Source: Ectobius pallidus
Taxonomy: Eukaryota; Arthropoda; Insecta; Blattodea; Ectobiidae
DNA length: 64,000 nucleotides
Direction of reading: 5' to 3'
NCBI GenBank assembly: GCA_964059195.1
Contig: CAXKWD010000001.1
Span: 217,380,484-217,444,483, forward strand
In this document: piece by piece, positions 1 through 10,875 of the stretch
Layout of the letters: each line of letters starts with the position of its first letter
How positions within the stretch are numbered: the stretch's first letter is position 1
Notes under the pieces: model-generated
The model's database searches: none
Told to the model about the DNA's origin: nothing
The model's input: only the letters and a program-made list of their open reading frames with translations
Made by a program: the position numbers and the translations under genes

Positions 1-104
1 TGCGAAAGTTCAGGATTTTCCCCTTTTTTAACAAAAGCCAGATAAACTGGTATTTAGGTAAGTAGGCCTAATCAAATAAAACGCAAAGTGATCCCTATAC
101 AAGC

Positions 105-381
105 TATGGAGGCCCAGAGGGTTCCAGGAAGTTGAGGTTCCCACATTTTAGACATTCGGCACATGAAGGTGGTAAGGTTGTCAGCCTTACGCACCGGCCG
201 CCTTTACCCCCAGGATTGCTCCTGGTACTCATTTATCTTAGAAGTGGAGTCGACCCCAGGGCCATAGTGCCACCAGAAGGATTAGGCCAATTGAAAAACT
301 TCAACGACCTCATTGAGGATCGAACCCGCGACCTTCCGGTTTGTAGCGCAGCGCTTCAACTACTACCCTACGGCGTACCCC
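105..381 (-). mobile_element. tRNA-derived SINE, family A
   Basis: Read on the minus strand this starts with a tRNA-like head (A-box-like GTAGCGTAGTGG region and a B box near GGTTCGATCC) and continues through a body ending near 105 in text equivalent to 'gggtctccatggcc'. The same body occurs in direct orientation at 6514-6785. The open frame at 132-389 on the plus strand is only a shadow of this repeat. SINEs are non-coding and depend on a partner LINE; no target duplication was resolved. Confidence 0.75.
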
Positions 382-397
382 TTAAATAATCATGTAC

Positions 398-709
398 TAA
401 AATAAAACTAAAATCCGTGGCGCTACATCCCTGAAGGGACTTGGCCTACCACCCGACCGCTGCGTCATCTACCATAGGCAGATGGCAGGATTTGAGGGCA
501 TGTGGTCAGCATGCCGACACCCACGGCCGTTAATGGTGGTTTTCATGGCCGGAGCCGTTTCTTCTCTATCAAGTAGCTCCTCAATTTGAATCACGAGGCT
601 GAGTGCACCCCTTCTAGACCTCCCTACCTCAGAAAAATCCGAGGAGGTACCGGGGATCGAACTCGAGCCGACGGATCTGTAGCTAGCGACGCTAACCACA
701 AGACCTAAG
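398..709 (-). mobile_element. tRNA-derived SINE, family B, with 11-bp target duplication
   Basis: Minus-strand SINE. The tRNA-like head lies near 709 (GTGGTTAGCGTCGCT, then a B box in 'gttcgatcccc'), and the 3' tail near 398 reads as a (GTTTA)-like run. The direct repeat 'taatcatgtac' flanks it at 387-397 and 710-720, which marks a clean target-primed insertion. Other copies lie at 8244, 15802, 19939 and 48451. The 76-aa frame inside it is not a gene. Confidence 0.85.
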
Positions 710-825
710 TAATCATGTACACCCTTATTAAATGGATCAAAATTGTACTGCTTTTTAACGTTTGAATCCCTTGCAACTTTAGAACTGTCCTAACGCTGCA
801 TACTGTTTTTTTTATTTATTTAAAA

Positions 826-1535
826 CTAGCTGAAAAGGCCCGGCGTCGCCCGGGCGTTGTATTTTTTAATTTGAAATTAACTTTTGAAGTACTTTATGTA
901 CAGTATGTAGAACTTGAAATGAAGGAAAAGATTTATCACACTCAAACTGTTCCATCAGAAAATGCTAGATATAGCTTTTTATGGCTCATAGAGGATGTCG
1001 AAAGCTGCATTCCGTTGCTTCTACACATCATGCTTGGGAAGGGCTGAAATAAAAGAGAAATGCAGTACCACTTTCATACGTTCCTCCCCTAAAACCCGGG
1101 ACATAATATACTGCGAGCGTAGGACTCAAAATGTTCCACCCCATGCTTAGGGCCTATAATAAACATCCCTATTTCTGAACTAATACAAAGCCTACAGCTA
1201 TGAATAAGGTATAAGGGGAAAGGATTATTTACAGACTTCTGATATAGAATACTCACACACTTAAGTTGTCCCTTGCAATACGACCTATTCTTCGACATAA
1301 AAATGCGAAGTGAGAAAATATTTCTTATGTCGAGGGTAGAGAAAGTTATGTGACTACATCACACTGTGTTTTATTTTCGTGGATTTCATTTCCAGTCATT
1401 ATTTTCGCCAATATATTACATCGATGGAATCATAATTCGTTAAAGCATTAGGCTATATACTTGCCAAGGCCCTATGTAATCATAGTAAACAATTTACTGT
1501 TGCCATGTGAACTAAACAGCAATTCATTTTTTCAG
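826..1535 (-). mobile_element. Helitron-like repeat, copy 1 (3' end at 826)
   Basis: On the minus strand the repeat ends with a GC hairpin (838-855, stem GCCCGG/CCGGGC) followed about 10 nt later by CTAG and then T. That is the arrangement known for Helitron 3' ends (hairpin, CTRR, insertion before T). The body is shared with 23752-24535 and 31600-32086. The 5' end is not defined and no Rep/helicase coding sequence is visible, so it would be non-autonomous. It could instead be another repeat class with a convergent end. Confidence 0.5.
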
Positions 1536-1685
1536 TATAAAATTCTCAGAAATTATATAATTTTCAAGGGAAGGAGTATTTTGTTTGAATTTTAATGTCG
1601 ACAGCTATACTTCCCGGGCTTAACTGGGTATGTGTGCAAAATGTCGTGTAAATTGGTAAAGAAATGTAGATTTGTATAAGGAACA

Positions 1686-1712
1686 AACATACATACATAC
1701 ATACATACATAC
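1686..1712. repeat. (ACAT)n microsatellite
   Basis: About seven tandem ACAT units, directly visible. Confidence 0.95.
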
Positions 1713-2587
1713 ACACTTTCGATTTTATATATTAGATACGAAAATAAATCGTAACATATGCAGTGCTCTAGATTTAGGCAGCATTCACAAGACGTTTCAC
1801 GTACCCTGCAGCTGCGTTCCCGATACAGCGTCTACCCGACTTTAGCTTCCTAAAAATTATTTCTTTATAAATATAGGTGCTGGTATGCTGAGAATTTTTT
1901 ATATATTCCCAACCGCAGAAATAAAAAGTAAGAAGAAGAAGAATGGCAGAAACTCACACATTGCGAAACACTAGAAAGTGGCGGTGAGGAACTTAGCTTT
2001 CTAAAAGTGTTCATCCCCTCCCATCAACCCTTTTACTCCAACACACTTTCCCGAAAGAATAAAGTGAGCAGTCGAATAAAAAAAAAGAAGAAGAAGAAAA
2101 AAATAGTGTAAGAGGCTTAGCTACGTCGCTTTTCGCATTCTTTGACCGATTCTTTTTTTATTATTTCCCTTCTCTGTTCTTACAATTCCTGTGTCGATGC
2201 TCTCTTTTTTCCCTTTCAATTCAGTATACGTGGAATAGGCAGAGGTTAAATCCTTTGCAGGGAAAAAAAAAGTGAAGACCGTTGCTGCGAACTACAGATT
2301 CATTTAGAGAAGTTAGAGCTTCCATTACAAGAAACCCACCGCCATTTGTAAATATCGCTCAGGTGATCTCAGTAAATTGCTAATTAACGGCGAAAAGAAT
2401 GCAAGTAAATGAGATAAAGTAAGAAAAGAGGAAAATAAATGAGTTGTTCAACTAAAGATCTAATGAGTGAATGGAATAAAGTAAATACTTTAGAATAAAG
2501 CGAAATAATGAGGACAAAATCCGGAATAGAGAAATCAAAGCTGTAGAATTTAAACAGAATAACATTGGTATGACGAATGTAGGTCTA
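1713..2587. other. AT-rich sequence without a recognisable gene
   Basis: There are no long open frames. The stretch holds A-rich purine runs (AAG/GAA at 1925-1945 and 2083-2103) and scattered stop codons. I recognise no protein motif or repeat shared with the rest of the window. Confidence 0.6.
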
Positions 2588-2589
2588 TA

Positions 2590-3264
2590 ATGCCCGGTTT
2601 CTATAAACTCGCGAAATACCTATGGGTAAATTATCCAATGGACAACTTAGTTCCAGAATCACCCACCAGAGCACTAATGGTATAATGAGGAAATAAAAAA
2701 TAATATATACTACCATGCCGGGGATCGCTGTCGAGATCTAATGCGTAAGAGGAAGGAAAAATGAGAAGTACGACTCTAGTTTGCAATATTTGCACACTCA
2801 GTGCTACCAAATACTGGCAAATACAGTCATTAGCGACAATGTACGGTACATGAAAATTTCAATAAGAAATATATATATAAATTCTGATAAGCCCATCCTA
2901 TTACGGAGAAACAAAGTCAACATTACAGATCATCTCAGCACTTCTAAAACTGTATTTTACAGGTACTGCAATCCGTGCACGTCCGCCATATTTATCCTAC
3001 GAGAGGTTAAATTTTATCCAGGCATCCATGAAAGGATAAATTAACCCAAAGATTTACCCTTGGAAAGATCTAGCCCTAGTTTATAGAAACATTTTTTCTC
3101 TCATTTTCATATTTACCCAGTGGACTTTTATCTAGAAACTCGCCAAAACTGTGTGTGATCGTTATCTTTAAATTATTTCTGTTCGTAAGAGTTTTCCTTG
3201 TGTAAATTCTGTTCATGGGATAATTTACCCATAGGTAATTCGCGAGTTTATAGAAACCGGCCAT
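2590..3264 (-). mobile_element. Foldback MITE, family M, copy 1
   Basis: The ends are long inverted repeats of about 45 bp. The left end starts ATGCCCGGTTTCTATAAAC and the right end is its near-reverse complement finishing GAAACCGGCCAT, flanked by TA on the left and TA on the right. Each arm continues with 'ctatgggtaaattatcc'. The interior is related, in opposite orientation, to 4688-5130. No transposase is encoded, and the 87- and 62-aa frames are incidental. Superfamily is unassigned; TA flanks would fit a Tc1/mariner-driven MITE. Confidence 0.8.
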
Positions 3265-3716
3265 TAGAGAGACTAAAAAGTGTAATGAAACGAAAATAAT
3301 TTGTTAAAGTCCCAGTGATACATGAACAGAAGATATGATCAAATAAAGAAATTAATACCATAGGCTATATTAAAATAAAATCAGGTAAACTGATATGAAA
3401 AAGTGCCAGAAGGCTTTTGTTTAATCAGTGAAAATTGCAACTATGATAGGCCTATGCACAAAATAAGTTATTTTTTTTAATCGATTTACGAGTTAAGGTC
3501 CGGATCAATTCATTAAGCAGGGCTTATGGAAGAGAAAAGGACTAGTTGGATAAGCATATGTGAAAGAATATGTGGGTACTTGTCAAATCTAACTGTATTG
3601 AAACTTCAAAAGCCGTAGGCCTATATGAACACTGTAAAACAATATGTGGTCATGAGAACTGATTTACATTTGATAAATTCTTTATAATATTGCCATAAAA
3701 AGGCAATAAATTAGGC
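3265..3716. other. AT-rich spacer with a degenerate family T end
   Basis: Around 3375-3480 the text 'aaatcaggtaaactgatat...aagtgccaga' matches the outer end of family T (full copies at 27428, 58189 and 60050). The rest has no coding signal. Confidence 0.55.
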
Positions 3717-3724
3717 ATTGTTCA

Positions 3725-3981
3725 CATAGGCGTAACGAGGGGGGGTTTTGGGGGTTTGAACCCCCCCCCCCATTGACTAAAAAAAAGGAAAATTGTATAA
3801 TTTTTTTAAGTCTGCCCATAAATTACTTAATGCGTGGGAAGCTTAAAACTCGTTATTTTGCATCTTAATTTTTAAAATTTTCCGGGGGAGGGCCCCCGGA
3901 CCCCCCTCTCCCAGGGGGGTAACAACCCCCCCCCCCAGATGTTATAACCCCCCCCATATGGTCGGCCTGGTTACGCCTATG
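3725..3981. mobile_element. G/C-tract MITE with hAT-like 8-bp duplication, copy 1
   Basis: The ends are CATAGGCGTAAC and GTTACGCCTATG, a perfect 12-bp inverted repeat. The flanks are attgttca (3717-3724) and attgttcc (3982-3989), matching at 7 of 8 positions. The interior has long G and C tracts and 'gggggagggcccccgga'. A related copy with a perfect 8-bp duplication lies at 53426-53829. It is non-coding. Confidence 0.8.
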
Positions 3982-4089
3982 ATTGTTCCTGTACCGGTCA
4001 ACCAATTTGGTCCAATATCAATAGGCTTCTTCGCAAGGACGTTATAAATGCGTATACCAAGTTTCATGAAAATCCGATAACGCGAATTT

Positions 4090-4180
4090 CAGTTATCGCG
4101 CGTATAGACACACGGACAGACATTTTCCCGTCCACCACACAATCTCATAAAGTACTATTGTGGCACTTAATAACAGAAAG
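4090..4180 (-). repeat. Family T end fragment
   Basis: The text 'gacacacggacagaca', 'gtccaccacacaatctcataaagtac' and 'gtggcactta' matches the promoter-distal end of family T at 58940-59037. Only this end remains. Confidence 0.6.
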
Positions 4181-4198
4181 AAATTAAAACCATAGAAA

Positions 4199-4220
4199 TG
4201 TATGTATGTATGTATGTATG
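4199..4220. repeat. (TGTA)n microsatellite
   Basis: Roughly five tandem TGTA units directly upstream of a tRNA-like SINE head. Confidence 0.9.
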
Positions 4221-4650
4221 GGGCGCAGGGAATGCTTTCACTCCTCTCAGGCAGCGGGCTAGGGTTCGAATCGTGGTCGGGACAAGGTACTTTGGTGGGT
4301 TTTTTTTCTGTGTTTTTCTTCACCTATGAGAAAAATATCGAGAGGACACAAAAAAAAAAGTTATTTTAAGCCCTTGTGATCGCCGGATATCATCTGGCTT
4401 TGATTATTATCTTCATCCCATCCTCGCCTTGTTCAAAGTGTGTGTTGTGTCTCGTCCTATGTGTTCATGTTGTCTCGGAGGTGGCCACGGCATTGGGTGA
4501 TCGCTCAGCGGGGGAGGTCCTCCATGTCTTTGTCTGGTCAAGAAAGTATACACGTGTTCCATATAATTATAACCCCTCTTCCAGCAAGGTCGCGGTCCTA
4601 TAAAGATTAAACGTCCCTAGAAGGGAGATATAAAACTAAGAAGAAAAAAA
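4221..4650 (+). mobile_element. SINE-like repeat, family G (single copy here)
   Basis: It starts with a tRNA-like segment with a canonical B box (GGTTCGAATC, 4263-4272). A unique body follows and it ends in an A-rich tail near 4650. The A box is less clear. It is placed here because of the B box and A-rich 3' end; no second copy is in the window. The 75-aa frame at 4376 looks like random coding in the body. Confidence 0.45.
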
Positions 4651-4687
4651 TCTACGTAGAGAAATGTTAGTAAGAAGAGTGAAAGAC

Positions 4688-5130
4688 TAATGGCCGGTTT
4701 CTATAAACTCGCGAATTACCTATGGGTAAATTATCCAATGGACAGAATTTACACAAAAATAACACCACACAAACACAAATAATTTAAAGATAGCAATCAC
4801 ATACACTTGTGGCGAGTTTCTAGATAAATGTCTTCTGAGTAAATATGAAAATGACAGAAAAAATGTTCCTACAAACTCGGGCTAGATCTTTCCAAGGGTA
4901 AATCTTCGGGTTAATTTATCCTTTGATGGATGGCTGGATAAAATTTAACCTTTCATAGGATCAATAGTAATATTTAAACAATGAGAATCAAAGCCTTCTG
5001 AATTAAATTAACTGTACAACTCCAAGGCCTTGCTCATTATATCATTGTAGGTTAAATGGAACTAATTTGTCCATGGATAATTTACCCATAGGTAATTCAC
5101 TAGTTTGTAGAAACCGGGCATAAGAAAAAG
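4688..5130 (+). mobile_element. Foldback MITE, family M, copy 2
   Basis: The left end is ATGGCCGGTTTCTATAAAC and the right end finishes GAAACCGGGCAT, an inverted repeat of about 45 bp containing 'ctatgggtaaattatcc'. Interior text such as 'ggcgagtttctagata' and 'ctagatctttccaagggtaaa' matches copy 1 in the opposite orientation. No protein is encoded. Confidence 0.8.
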
Positions 5131-5287
5131 AAAAAAATATATCTAGAGATAGAAGAAAGAACAGAAGGAAGACAAAATTGAAAGTAAAGAAATAAAGAAT
5201 TGAAGATAAATACAAGGAATTGCAAATGGAAAGAAACAAATACAAGCAGAACAAAATAAACCACAAAAGAAACTGCGAATATTAATA

Positions 5288-5289
5288 AA

Positions 5290-5327
<38 letters not shown>

Positions 5328-5342
5328 TAATAATAATAATAA
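5288..5342. repeat. (AAT)n microsatellite
   Basis: Tandem AAT units with one GAT interruption. Confidence 0.95.
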
Positions 5343-5712
5343 AGTAAAATCGTAGAAACTTATTTAGAAAACAATACGTGACGAAAGTACAAAATAGTAA
5401 TAGTAAATAAACAACATAAACAATGAAAAATCATAAGGATACAAGGTGTCAAAAAATATAAGTAATACATTAATGAAGAAAGAAAATAAATAAGTAAACA
5501 AATAAGGAAAAGCAGGAGTGAAATAACGAATTAAAAATGAAAAAAAGTTTAAGCAGACAAATACGAGTAAAGTAAGCTACAAAACAAACAGCGAATAATA
5601 AGAGAATAAAATAACATAGGAAGACTATGAAAAGAATGAAATAGCATGAAAGAATGGTTTTCTTGTAATTTTCTCGTTTCAGCACTTCATAATATGTTGA
5701 AACAACTAATAA

Positions 5713-6122
5713 CAGGGTGTCCACCAAGTAATGCTGAAGAAATTCCCGGCTTATTCCCTGATTTTCATTGATCATTTCAGAAATTCCCGACCAAAATATG
5801 AAGCACTTTCTAATAACTGTGGAAGAAAAATTATAGGATTATACATACTTTAAATAAGAAAAACTTTTAGTAACAAAAGTAATTGCAAACAATAATTACT
5901 TAGGCTATAACAGATACAAAAATTAGGAACAATAAAATTAATTAAAGATACTTTCATATAGGCCTATTGTTGCCTAGAAGTCTTTTTGATCCCACTTTGC
6001 AATTTTTCGAATTTTCCCGGATATTTTAACAAATTCATTGACTTTTCCAGGATTTTCCCGACCATACGAAATTCCCGGCCTTTTCCCGGGTTCCCGGATT
6101 TTCCCGACCAGTGGACACCCTG
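5713..6122. mobile_element. Short inverted-end transposon with CAGGGTGTCCAC termini
   Basis: The termini CAGGGTGTCCAC and GTGGACACCCTG are perfect 12-bp inverted repeats. The sequence 'taataa' flanks both sides (5707-5712, 6123-6128). The sub-terminal regions are rich in 'ttcccgg/ttttcccgacc' repeats. CAGGG ends suggest hAT, but the visible duplication is only 6 bp. The last 10 bases of the window (acagggtgtc) look like the start of another copy. The 101- and 66-aa frames inside are not convincing proteins. Confidence 0.7.
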
Positions 6123-6513
6123 TAATAATCGATAAAAGAATGAAGTAAGAAATAGACATGTTGATGTTACACACGAGAATTCTTTTGTTTCTGTTGATGG
6201 AACAACACAGTAGTTTACAGCTTTTGTTTTGAAGTCTTCTGGGATTCGAACTCGCTACTTCTAACGTTTATAGCAGTAAATGACAAGAACAGAGCTTCAT
6301 AAGTTACCACCAGCTTTAAAAGCGAACAACTTGTATGCTACAAGGGCTGCAGATACACAGGGGTCTCAAACTTGCCCATCTACTCCATTATCAGCGCAAC
6401 TCTTGTGATGTAAACAAACTTATGTTCTACTGCTGTTCTGGTCTGTAAAAATCGCCTAAGTGCCAATATTTGTTCCTAAAAATGAATTTACATTATTGCA
6501 CTACAATAACTGT
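6123..6513. other. Unassigned spacer
   Basis: It includes a minus-strand B-box-like stretch near 6240-6256 (reverse complement reads GAGTTCGAATCCC). That could be a tRNA-derived remnant, but no complete head is present and there is no gene. Confidence 0.4.
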
Positions 6514-6785
6514 GGGGTACGCCGTAGCGTAGTGGTTAAGGCGCTGCGCTACAAACCGGAAGGTCGCGGGTTCGATCCCCGATGAGGTCGTTGGAGTTTT
6601 TCAATTGGCCTAATCCTTCTGGTGGCACTTTGGCCCTGGGGTCGACTCATCCTTTAATAGAAATGAATACCAGGAGCAATTCTGGGGGTAAAGGCGGCCG
6701 GGCTGAAACCCTTACCACCTTCATGTGCCGATTGTCTAAAAATCTGGGAGCCTAACAATCTGGAACCTTCTGGGTCTCTATGGCC
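6514..6785 (+). mobile_element. tRNA-derived SINE, family A, full-length
   Basis: The tRNA-like head is GGGGTACGCC...AGTGGTTAAGG, with a B box at 6569-6579 (GGTTCGATCCC). The head is followed by the body 'gaggtcgttggagttttt', which is shared with the minus-strand copy at 105-381 and the tail fragment at 55351. The head is intact enough to carry an internal pol III promoter. Confidence 0.85.
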
Positions 6786-6805
6786 TGTAATAGGGAACAC
6801 TTCAC

Positions 6806-7131
6806 TTTACAATACCTGTAATCTTCACCGGATATAGTAAGGTTTACTGAGGATGAAATGGGCTGAACATGTTGCGCGCATGGAAAGACATATCTCAAAA
6901 ATTTTACCTGGGAGACCCAAAGGGAAAAGACCACTTGAAAGACCTAGACGTAGGTGGGAGGACAATATAGGCTATAAGAGAAGTAGGATTTGCGAGGGAT
7001 GGAGTTAGCACAGAATAGGGCTGAATGGCGGGCTCAGGTAAGCGCGGAAATGAACCTCCGGGTTCCATAAAATATATAATATTCCTTTAGCTTGCTTAGG
7101 AATTGTTTATTGCCATTGAGTGAGTAAGTAC
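6806..7131 (+). pseudogene. Non-LTR retrotransposon 3' fragment (family L1a-GHVARM)
   Basis: Translated in broken frames, this matches the C-terminal part of the RT polyprotein seen at 52405-53260 (MKWAEHVARM-type motif, then GRPKGKRPLERPRRRWED). It is followed by the family 3' untranslated end 'tagcttgcttaggaattg...ccattgagtgagtaagta'. Stops and small deletions break it. Confidence 0.75.
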
Positions 7132-7347
7132 TATAATACACCAGGAATAGTAGAGAATTGATGTATCTTTTCTTATACTTTCCAATCTCTAAATAGTTCT
7201 GATAATTTAGAAACAAGAACGGTTAATAGTTAGATACCGTTATTTTTGTTTGGTCCTGGCAAAATCCCTATCTTAACAATGTTAAATTTTGCTCACTACA
7301 ACGATGAGGCTCTTTTATAACAATATTTTGATGTTAAATTGCTGGTT

Positions 7348-7641
7348 TCAGATTAGTGTATTTCCCAGCAACCAATATATGTTTTCTATAGATCTGATAA
7401 CTGTTGGTCCTACATTATTTAGAAATTCCAGAAGAGAAAGGTTGAGTAGATGGCGGAAAATAGGGGCATTGAAGGTAAGATCATCACTTTCATGTGCAAA
7501 AACATCTACAGTGAGTTCGGTCGCAATTTCATCATGCAAGTCATGTCTAGCTAAAACACCATACCGAGCAAATTGTTTTAGTTTTGCTTTAGCTATGTGG
7601 CGAATTTGATGTCTTTTTCTTCCCTCTTGACCACCCTCCAT
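7348..7641 (-). CDS. Unrecognised 97-aa open frame
   Basis: A hydrophilic frame on the minus strand, overlapped by a 106-aa frame on the plus strand (7289-7609), so at most one of the two is real. The minus product is basic at its N-terminus with an acidic middle. I recognise no domain, and no polyadenylation or splice context supports a gene. It is most likely chance or a degraded transposon. Confidence 0.15.
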   Translation of the reverse strand: MEGGQEGRKRHQIRHIAKAKLKQFARYGVLARHDLHDEIATELTVDVFAHESDDLTFNAPIFRHLLNLSLLEFLNNVGPTVIRSIENIYWLLGNTLI

Positions 7642-7890
7642 GAGTTAGAAATTTCTGGCATAAGCCTATGCCTTGGATCATGATGTTTCATGATGTTAAA
7701 CTAGTCTGAATCAGTAGTAAGTGTAGAAAGCACATGATCGCCTTTAAGATATGGATTTGAGATTCATTTTATTTCGCTTCTTTGCACGTCTGATCCTTGA
7801 ATTGTCCAATAGATTAGAAAGTATTCTGCATGTTGTATTCATAATATGTGGTAAACAACTGCTTCTAAATATAACAATGAAACCCATGTA

Positions 7891-8094
7891 ACCGAGCGAG
7901 GTGGCCGAGATGATAACGTCTTGGACTCGCATTCAGGAGGTCCCAGGTTCAAATCCCGTGGCTGGGTTTCTTTTTCATGTTTTCCCCAGTCGTGAAGGTA
8001 AACGCCGAACTGGATATTTACATACCATGAATCATCCTCACCGTCTTATTCTGTATCATAACCATTTAAATTAATATCAGTTGAAATTTACTTC
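7891..8094 (+). mobile_element. tRNA-derived SINE, family C
   Basis: The head ACCGAGCGAGGTGGCCGAGATGATAACG has a Leu/Ser-like A box, and the B box is in 'ggttcaaatccc'. The body ends 'aatatcagttgaaatttact'. Other copies lie at 13690-13890 (minus) and 61452-61653 (plus). Confidence 0.8.
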
Positions 8095-8243
8095 ATAAAA
8101 ATACACTAACAGTAGAAACAAAAGACAAGCAATAGTTCCATGGCCTACTCTACTGTCCTAGACACAGATCCCGAACTCCTGATATAGCGTAGAAGCTAAA
8201 AGGAGTATAAGCACAGCTGAAATTTATATATATATATATATAT

Positions 8244-8554
8244 AAACTAAACTCCGTGGCGCTACATCCCTGGAGGGACTTGGCCTACCACCCGACCGCT
8301 GCGTCATCTCCCGTAGGTAGATGGCAGGATTGGGGGGCATGTGGTCAGCATGCCGACACCCACGGCCGTTAATGGTGGTTTTCATGACAGGAGCCGCTAC
8401 TTCTCGATCGAGTAGCTCCTCAATTAGGAATCACGAGGCTGAGTGCACCCCTACCAGACCTCCCTACCTCAGAAAAATCCGAGGAGGTACCGGGGATCGA
8501 ACCCGGACCGACGGATCTGTAGACAGCGACGCTAACCACAAGACCACGCCGGCT
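8244..8554 (-). mobile_element. tRNA-derived SINE, family B
   Basis: A nearly full-length copy on the minus strand inserted in an (AT)n tract, with AT repeats on both sides acting as target duplication. Its head on the minus strand is GCCGGCGTGGTCTTGTGGTTAG with the B box GGTTCGATCC. The frames of 85 and 100 aa are shadows. Confidence 0.85.
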
Positions 8555-8625
8555 AGGCCTATATATATATATATATAACGATACAATCTGCAAGGTCCCA
8601 CAAATATCGCTATACGGAGGTTTTA

Positions 8626-9899
8626 GGGTAATTCCGGGAGAGACGGCCATGCGGGGGAGACGACCAATCGCTCTGATTTCAAGGCCGATAAACATATTTG
8701 AACGTAACTTGGTAGGCGGCAAGCTTTTGGTACTAAGAGTCGATTGTTGAACACCTGCGCTGTTTATATTTAGAAATCCGCGATTGATTTAACATTACTG
8801 TTTTCTAACTGGCCATTTATTTTTTGTTTTTTATGAAATAAGCAGCAAGTCCGGCATTATTACTAACAGTTAAACGATACTCACTGTGTGAGGTGAGTGA
8901 AACTTATATATTTCACTTGTATTACGTATTCTGTTCTAAACTTTTCAATTTTTAACTACTGAGTATGGCCATCTCACCTTTACAAATAGGAGAGATGGCC
9001 CACTTCTTTTCCGGGAGAGTTGGCCAACATCTTAAGAGCCATATTTTCAAGATCTTCTGATTTTTTCTAATGCGAAATGTAAACATTTTCACTTAAGACT
9101 AATTTCCATCGCTTCTCAATTACTTATTTATTTTTATTGCTAGGGAATTGACATAAACGAACATATTAATACATATACCTTAATGAAACAAATTTGAAAA
9201 TCCAATCCGGAAAGATGTATGTAAATAGAGACGACTTTGACAGTGTACCCCTAATTAAATACTTTATTAAATACATTTTCAAAATTATTTATGCGCTTAA
9301 AAAGTGAATTGGACTCATGTTTCAATGCCAAATTTGGCTCCATAATTTTGTATTATTTTTCATATTTACGTTTTCCTGTGATCAACTAACAAAGTCGAAA
9401 GATGGAGATAAATGATGTAGAGGTTAGATGGTATGCCCTTCCCCTCTATCGGATGTAGTGGCATGCAGTAGAGTTTAGTTATCTTTTCAGAAATGTATCA
9501 GAACTTTCCAGTTACTCAGAATTGATTCTGTTTTCCAAAATATGTTTATTTTTACGTTGTGATAACTTATTTGGCACTTAAGTTTATTTTATTTGTATAT
9601 ATTTATTGGAGAAGAGCTAACTAGTCTTTCTACTTTTTTACCTGTACTTTCTATCTTCGAAAACTGTCCCTATGTCCTATGACAATCTCCCCCTGACACC
9701 TCGGGTGAGATGGCCAACGCACCAATTTTTTAAATGTTGGGATTTCTCACCCTAAATTACTTTTTTCTCCATAAAAAATTATGCTAAGAGAATGTGACAT
9801 CCAAGGACCTAATTGAACATTTTGCACATGAATTATCTTCAAAATCCTTCAAGTTATTAAGCATTAAAAAAAGCATGGCCATCTCACCCGGATTTACCC
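8626..9899. mobile_element. 1274-bp DNA transposon with TA-flanked inverted ends, non-coding
   Basis: The left end GGGTAATTCCGGGAGAGACGG and the right end CATCTCACCCGGATTTACCC are imperfect inverted repeats of about 26 bp, each flanked by TA (8624-8625 and 9900-9901). The interior repeats the phrase GAGATGGCC or its reverse complement several times (for example near 8965, 8990, 9010, 9708 and 9875). No long frame is present. It is probably non-autonomous; superfamily is not assigned. Confidence 0.7.
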
Positions 9900-10449
9900 T
9901 ATTGTATTCATGATTAAATGAAATTCAAAGGCCTACGAACTGATATATATCTTTTTTTTTTTTTAAGTGTGTTGTAAATCTAATGGCATTGTTATTTGCA
10001 GGTCTTGGACAGCCCTGGCGTAAGGGTAAATGCACGTCCACATCGCGAGGTTGTGCTGCAAAGGAATGACGGGAGAGTTCAGTAAATTGATCAAACTGTA
10101 GAGATTATCAGTGCATCGTGTGAGGTTTTTAGGAAAGGCAATAACTTTCGTACAAGTTAACTGTATATAGATTAAAAAGTTGCAAGAATTCATCCAATAC
10201 CTCCTTTTGGGAAAAGAAAATTTACAACGTGAATTTAATAGTTTTCCTTGCCTTATCAGTTATCAAGACCATACCGCACTTTTCACACTGTTCAATAGCG
10301 ATACTTGTGTGAAAAGCGTGTTTTAACAGAATCGAGGTTAGAAAGTTAGGCTTAAAAAGTAATATGTAAACAGATTTAGAAAGTTAGATTCGACGGAGTA
10401 GGGTCCATTTTCGAAATTTTCACAAATAATTCAGACACTTGTGTCGCAT

Positions 10450-10875
10450 ACGATTTTTTCTACAAAAAAGAAACGGGCTAGGACTAAGAGAGATGGAAAT
10501 GGGAACTGGAGAAAACTGCATAACGACGAGCTTCATAACCTGTACTCTTCACCGAATATAGTAAGGGTAATTAAATCACGGAGGACGAAATGGGCTGGAC
10601 ATGTTGCACGCATGGGGGAGGAAAGACATATCTCATAAATATTGACTGGGAGACCCGAAGGAAAAAGACCACTTGGAAGGCCTAGACATAGGTGAGATGA
10701 CAATATTAGGATAGATTTAAGAGAAGTAGGATTTGAGAGGGATGATTGGATGGAGTTAGCACAGAATAGGGTTGAATGGAGGGCGGCAATGAACCTTTGG
10801 CTTCCATAAAATAGATAATATTCCTTTAGCTTGCTTACGAATTGTCTATCGCCATTGAGCAAGTAAGTAGGCCTA
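10450..10875 (+). pseudogene. Non-LTR retrotransposon 3' fragment (family L1a-GHVARM)
   Basis: The 65-aa frame at 10441-10638 contains WRKLHNDELHNLYSSPNIV and RTKWAGHVARMGEERHIS, typical of the RT C-terminus of this insect LINE family. Downstream pieces (GRPEGKRPLGRPRHR-like) are in other frames, and the 3' end 'gccattgagcaagtaagta' follows. Frameshifts mark it as dead. Confidence 0.8.

Noticed and set aside
1925..2105. AAG-rich stretch considered as a possible poly-A/processed pseudogene tail
   Set aside because: No flanking duplication and no recognisable upstream gene body.
8420..8722. 100-aa minus-strand frame
   Set aside because: It lies almost wholly in a non-coding SINE B copy and its flank.
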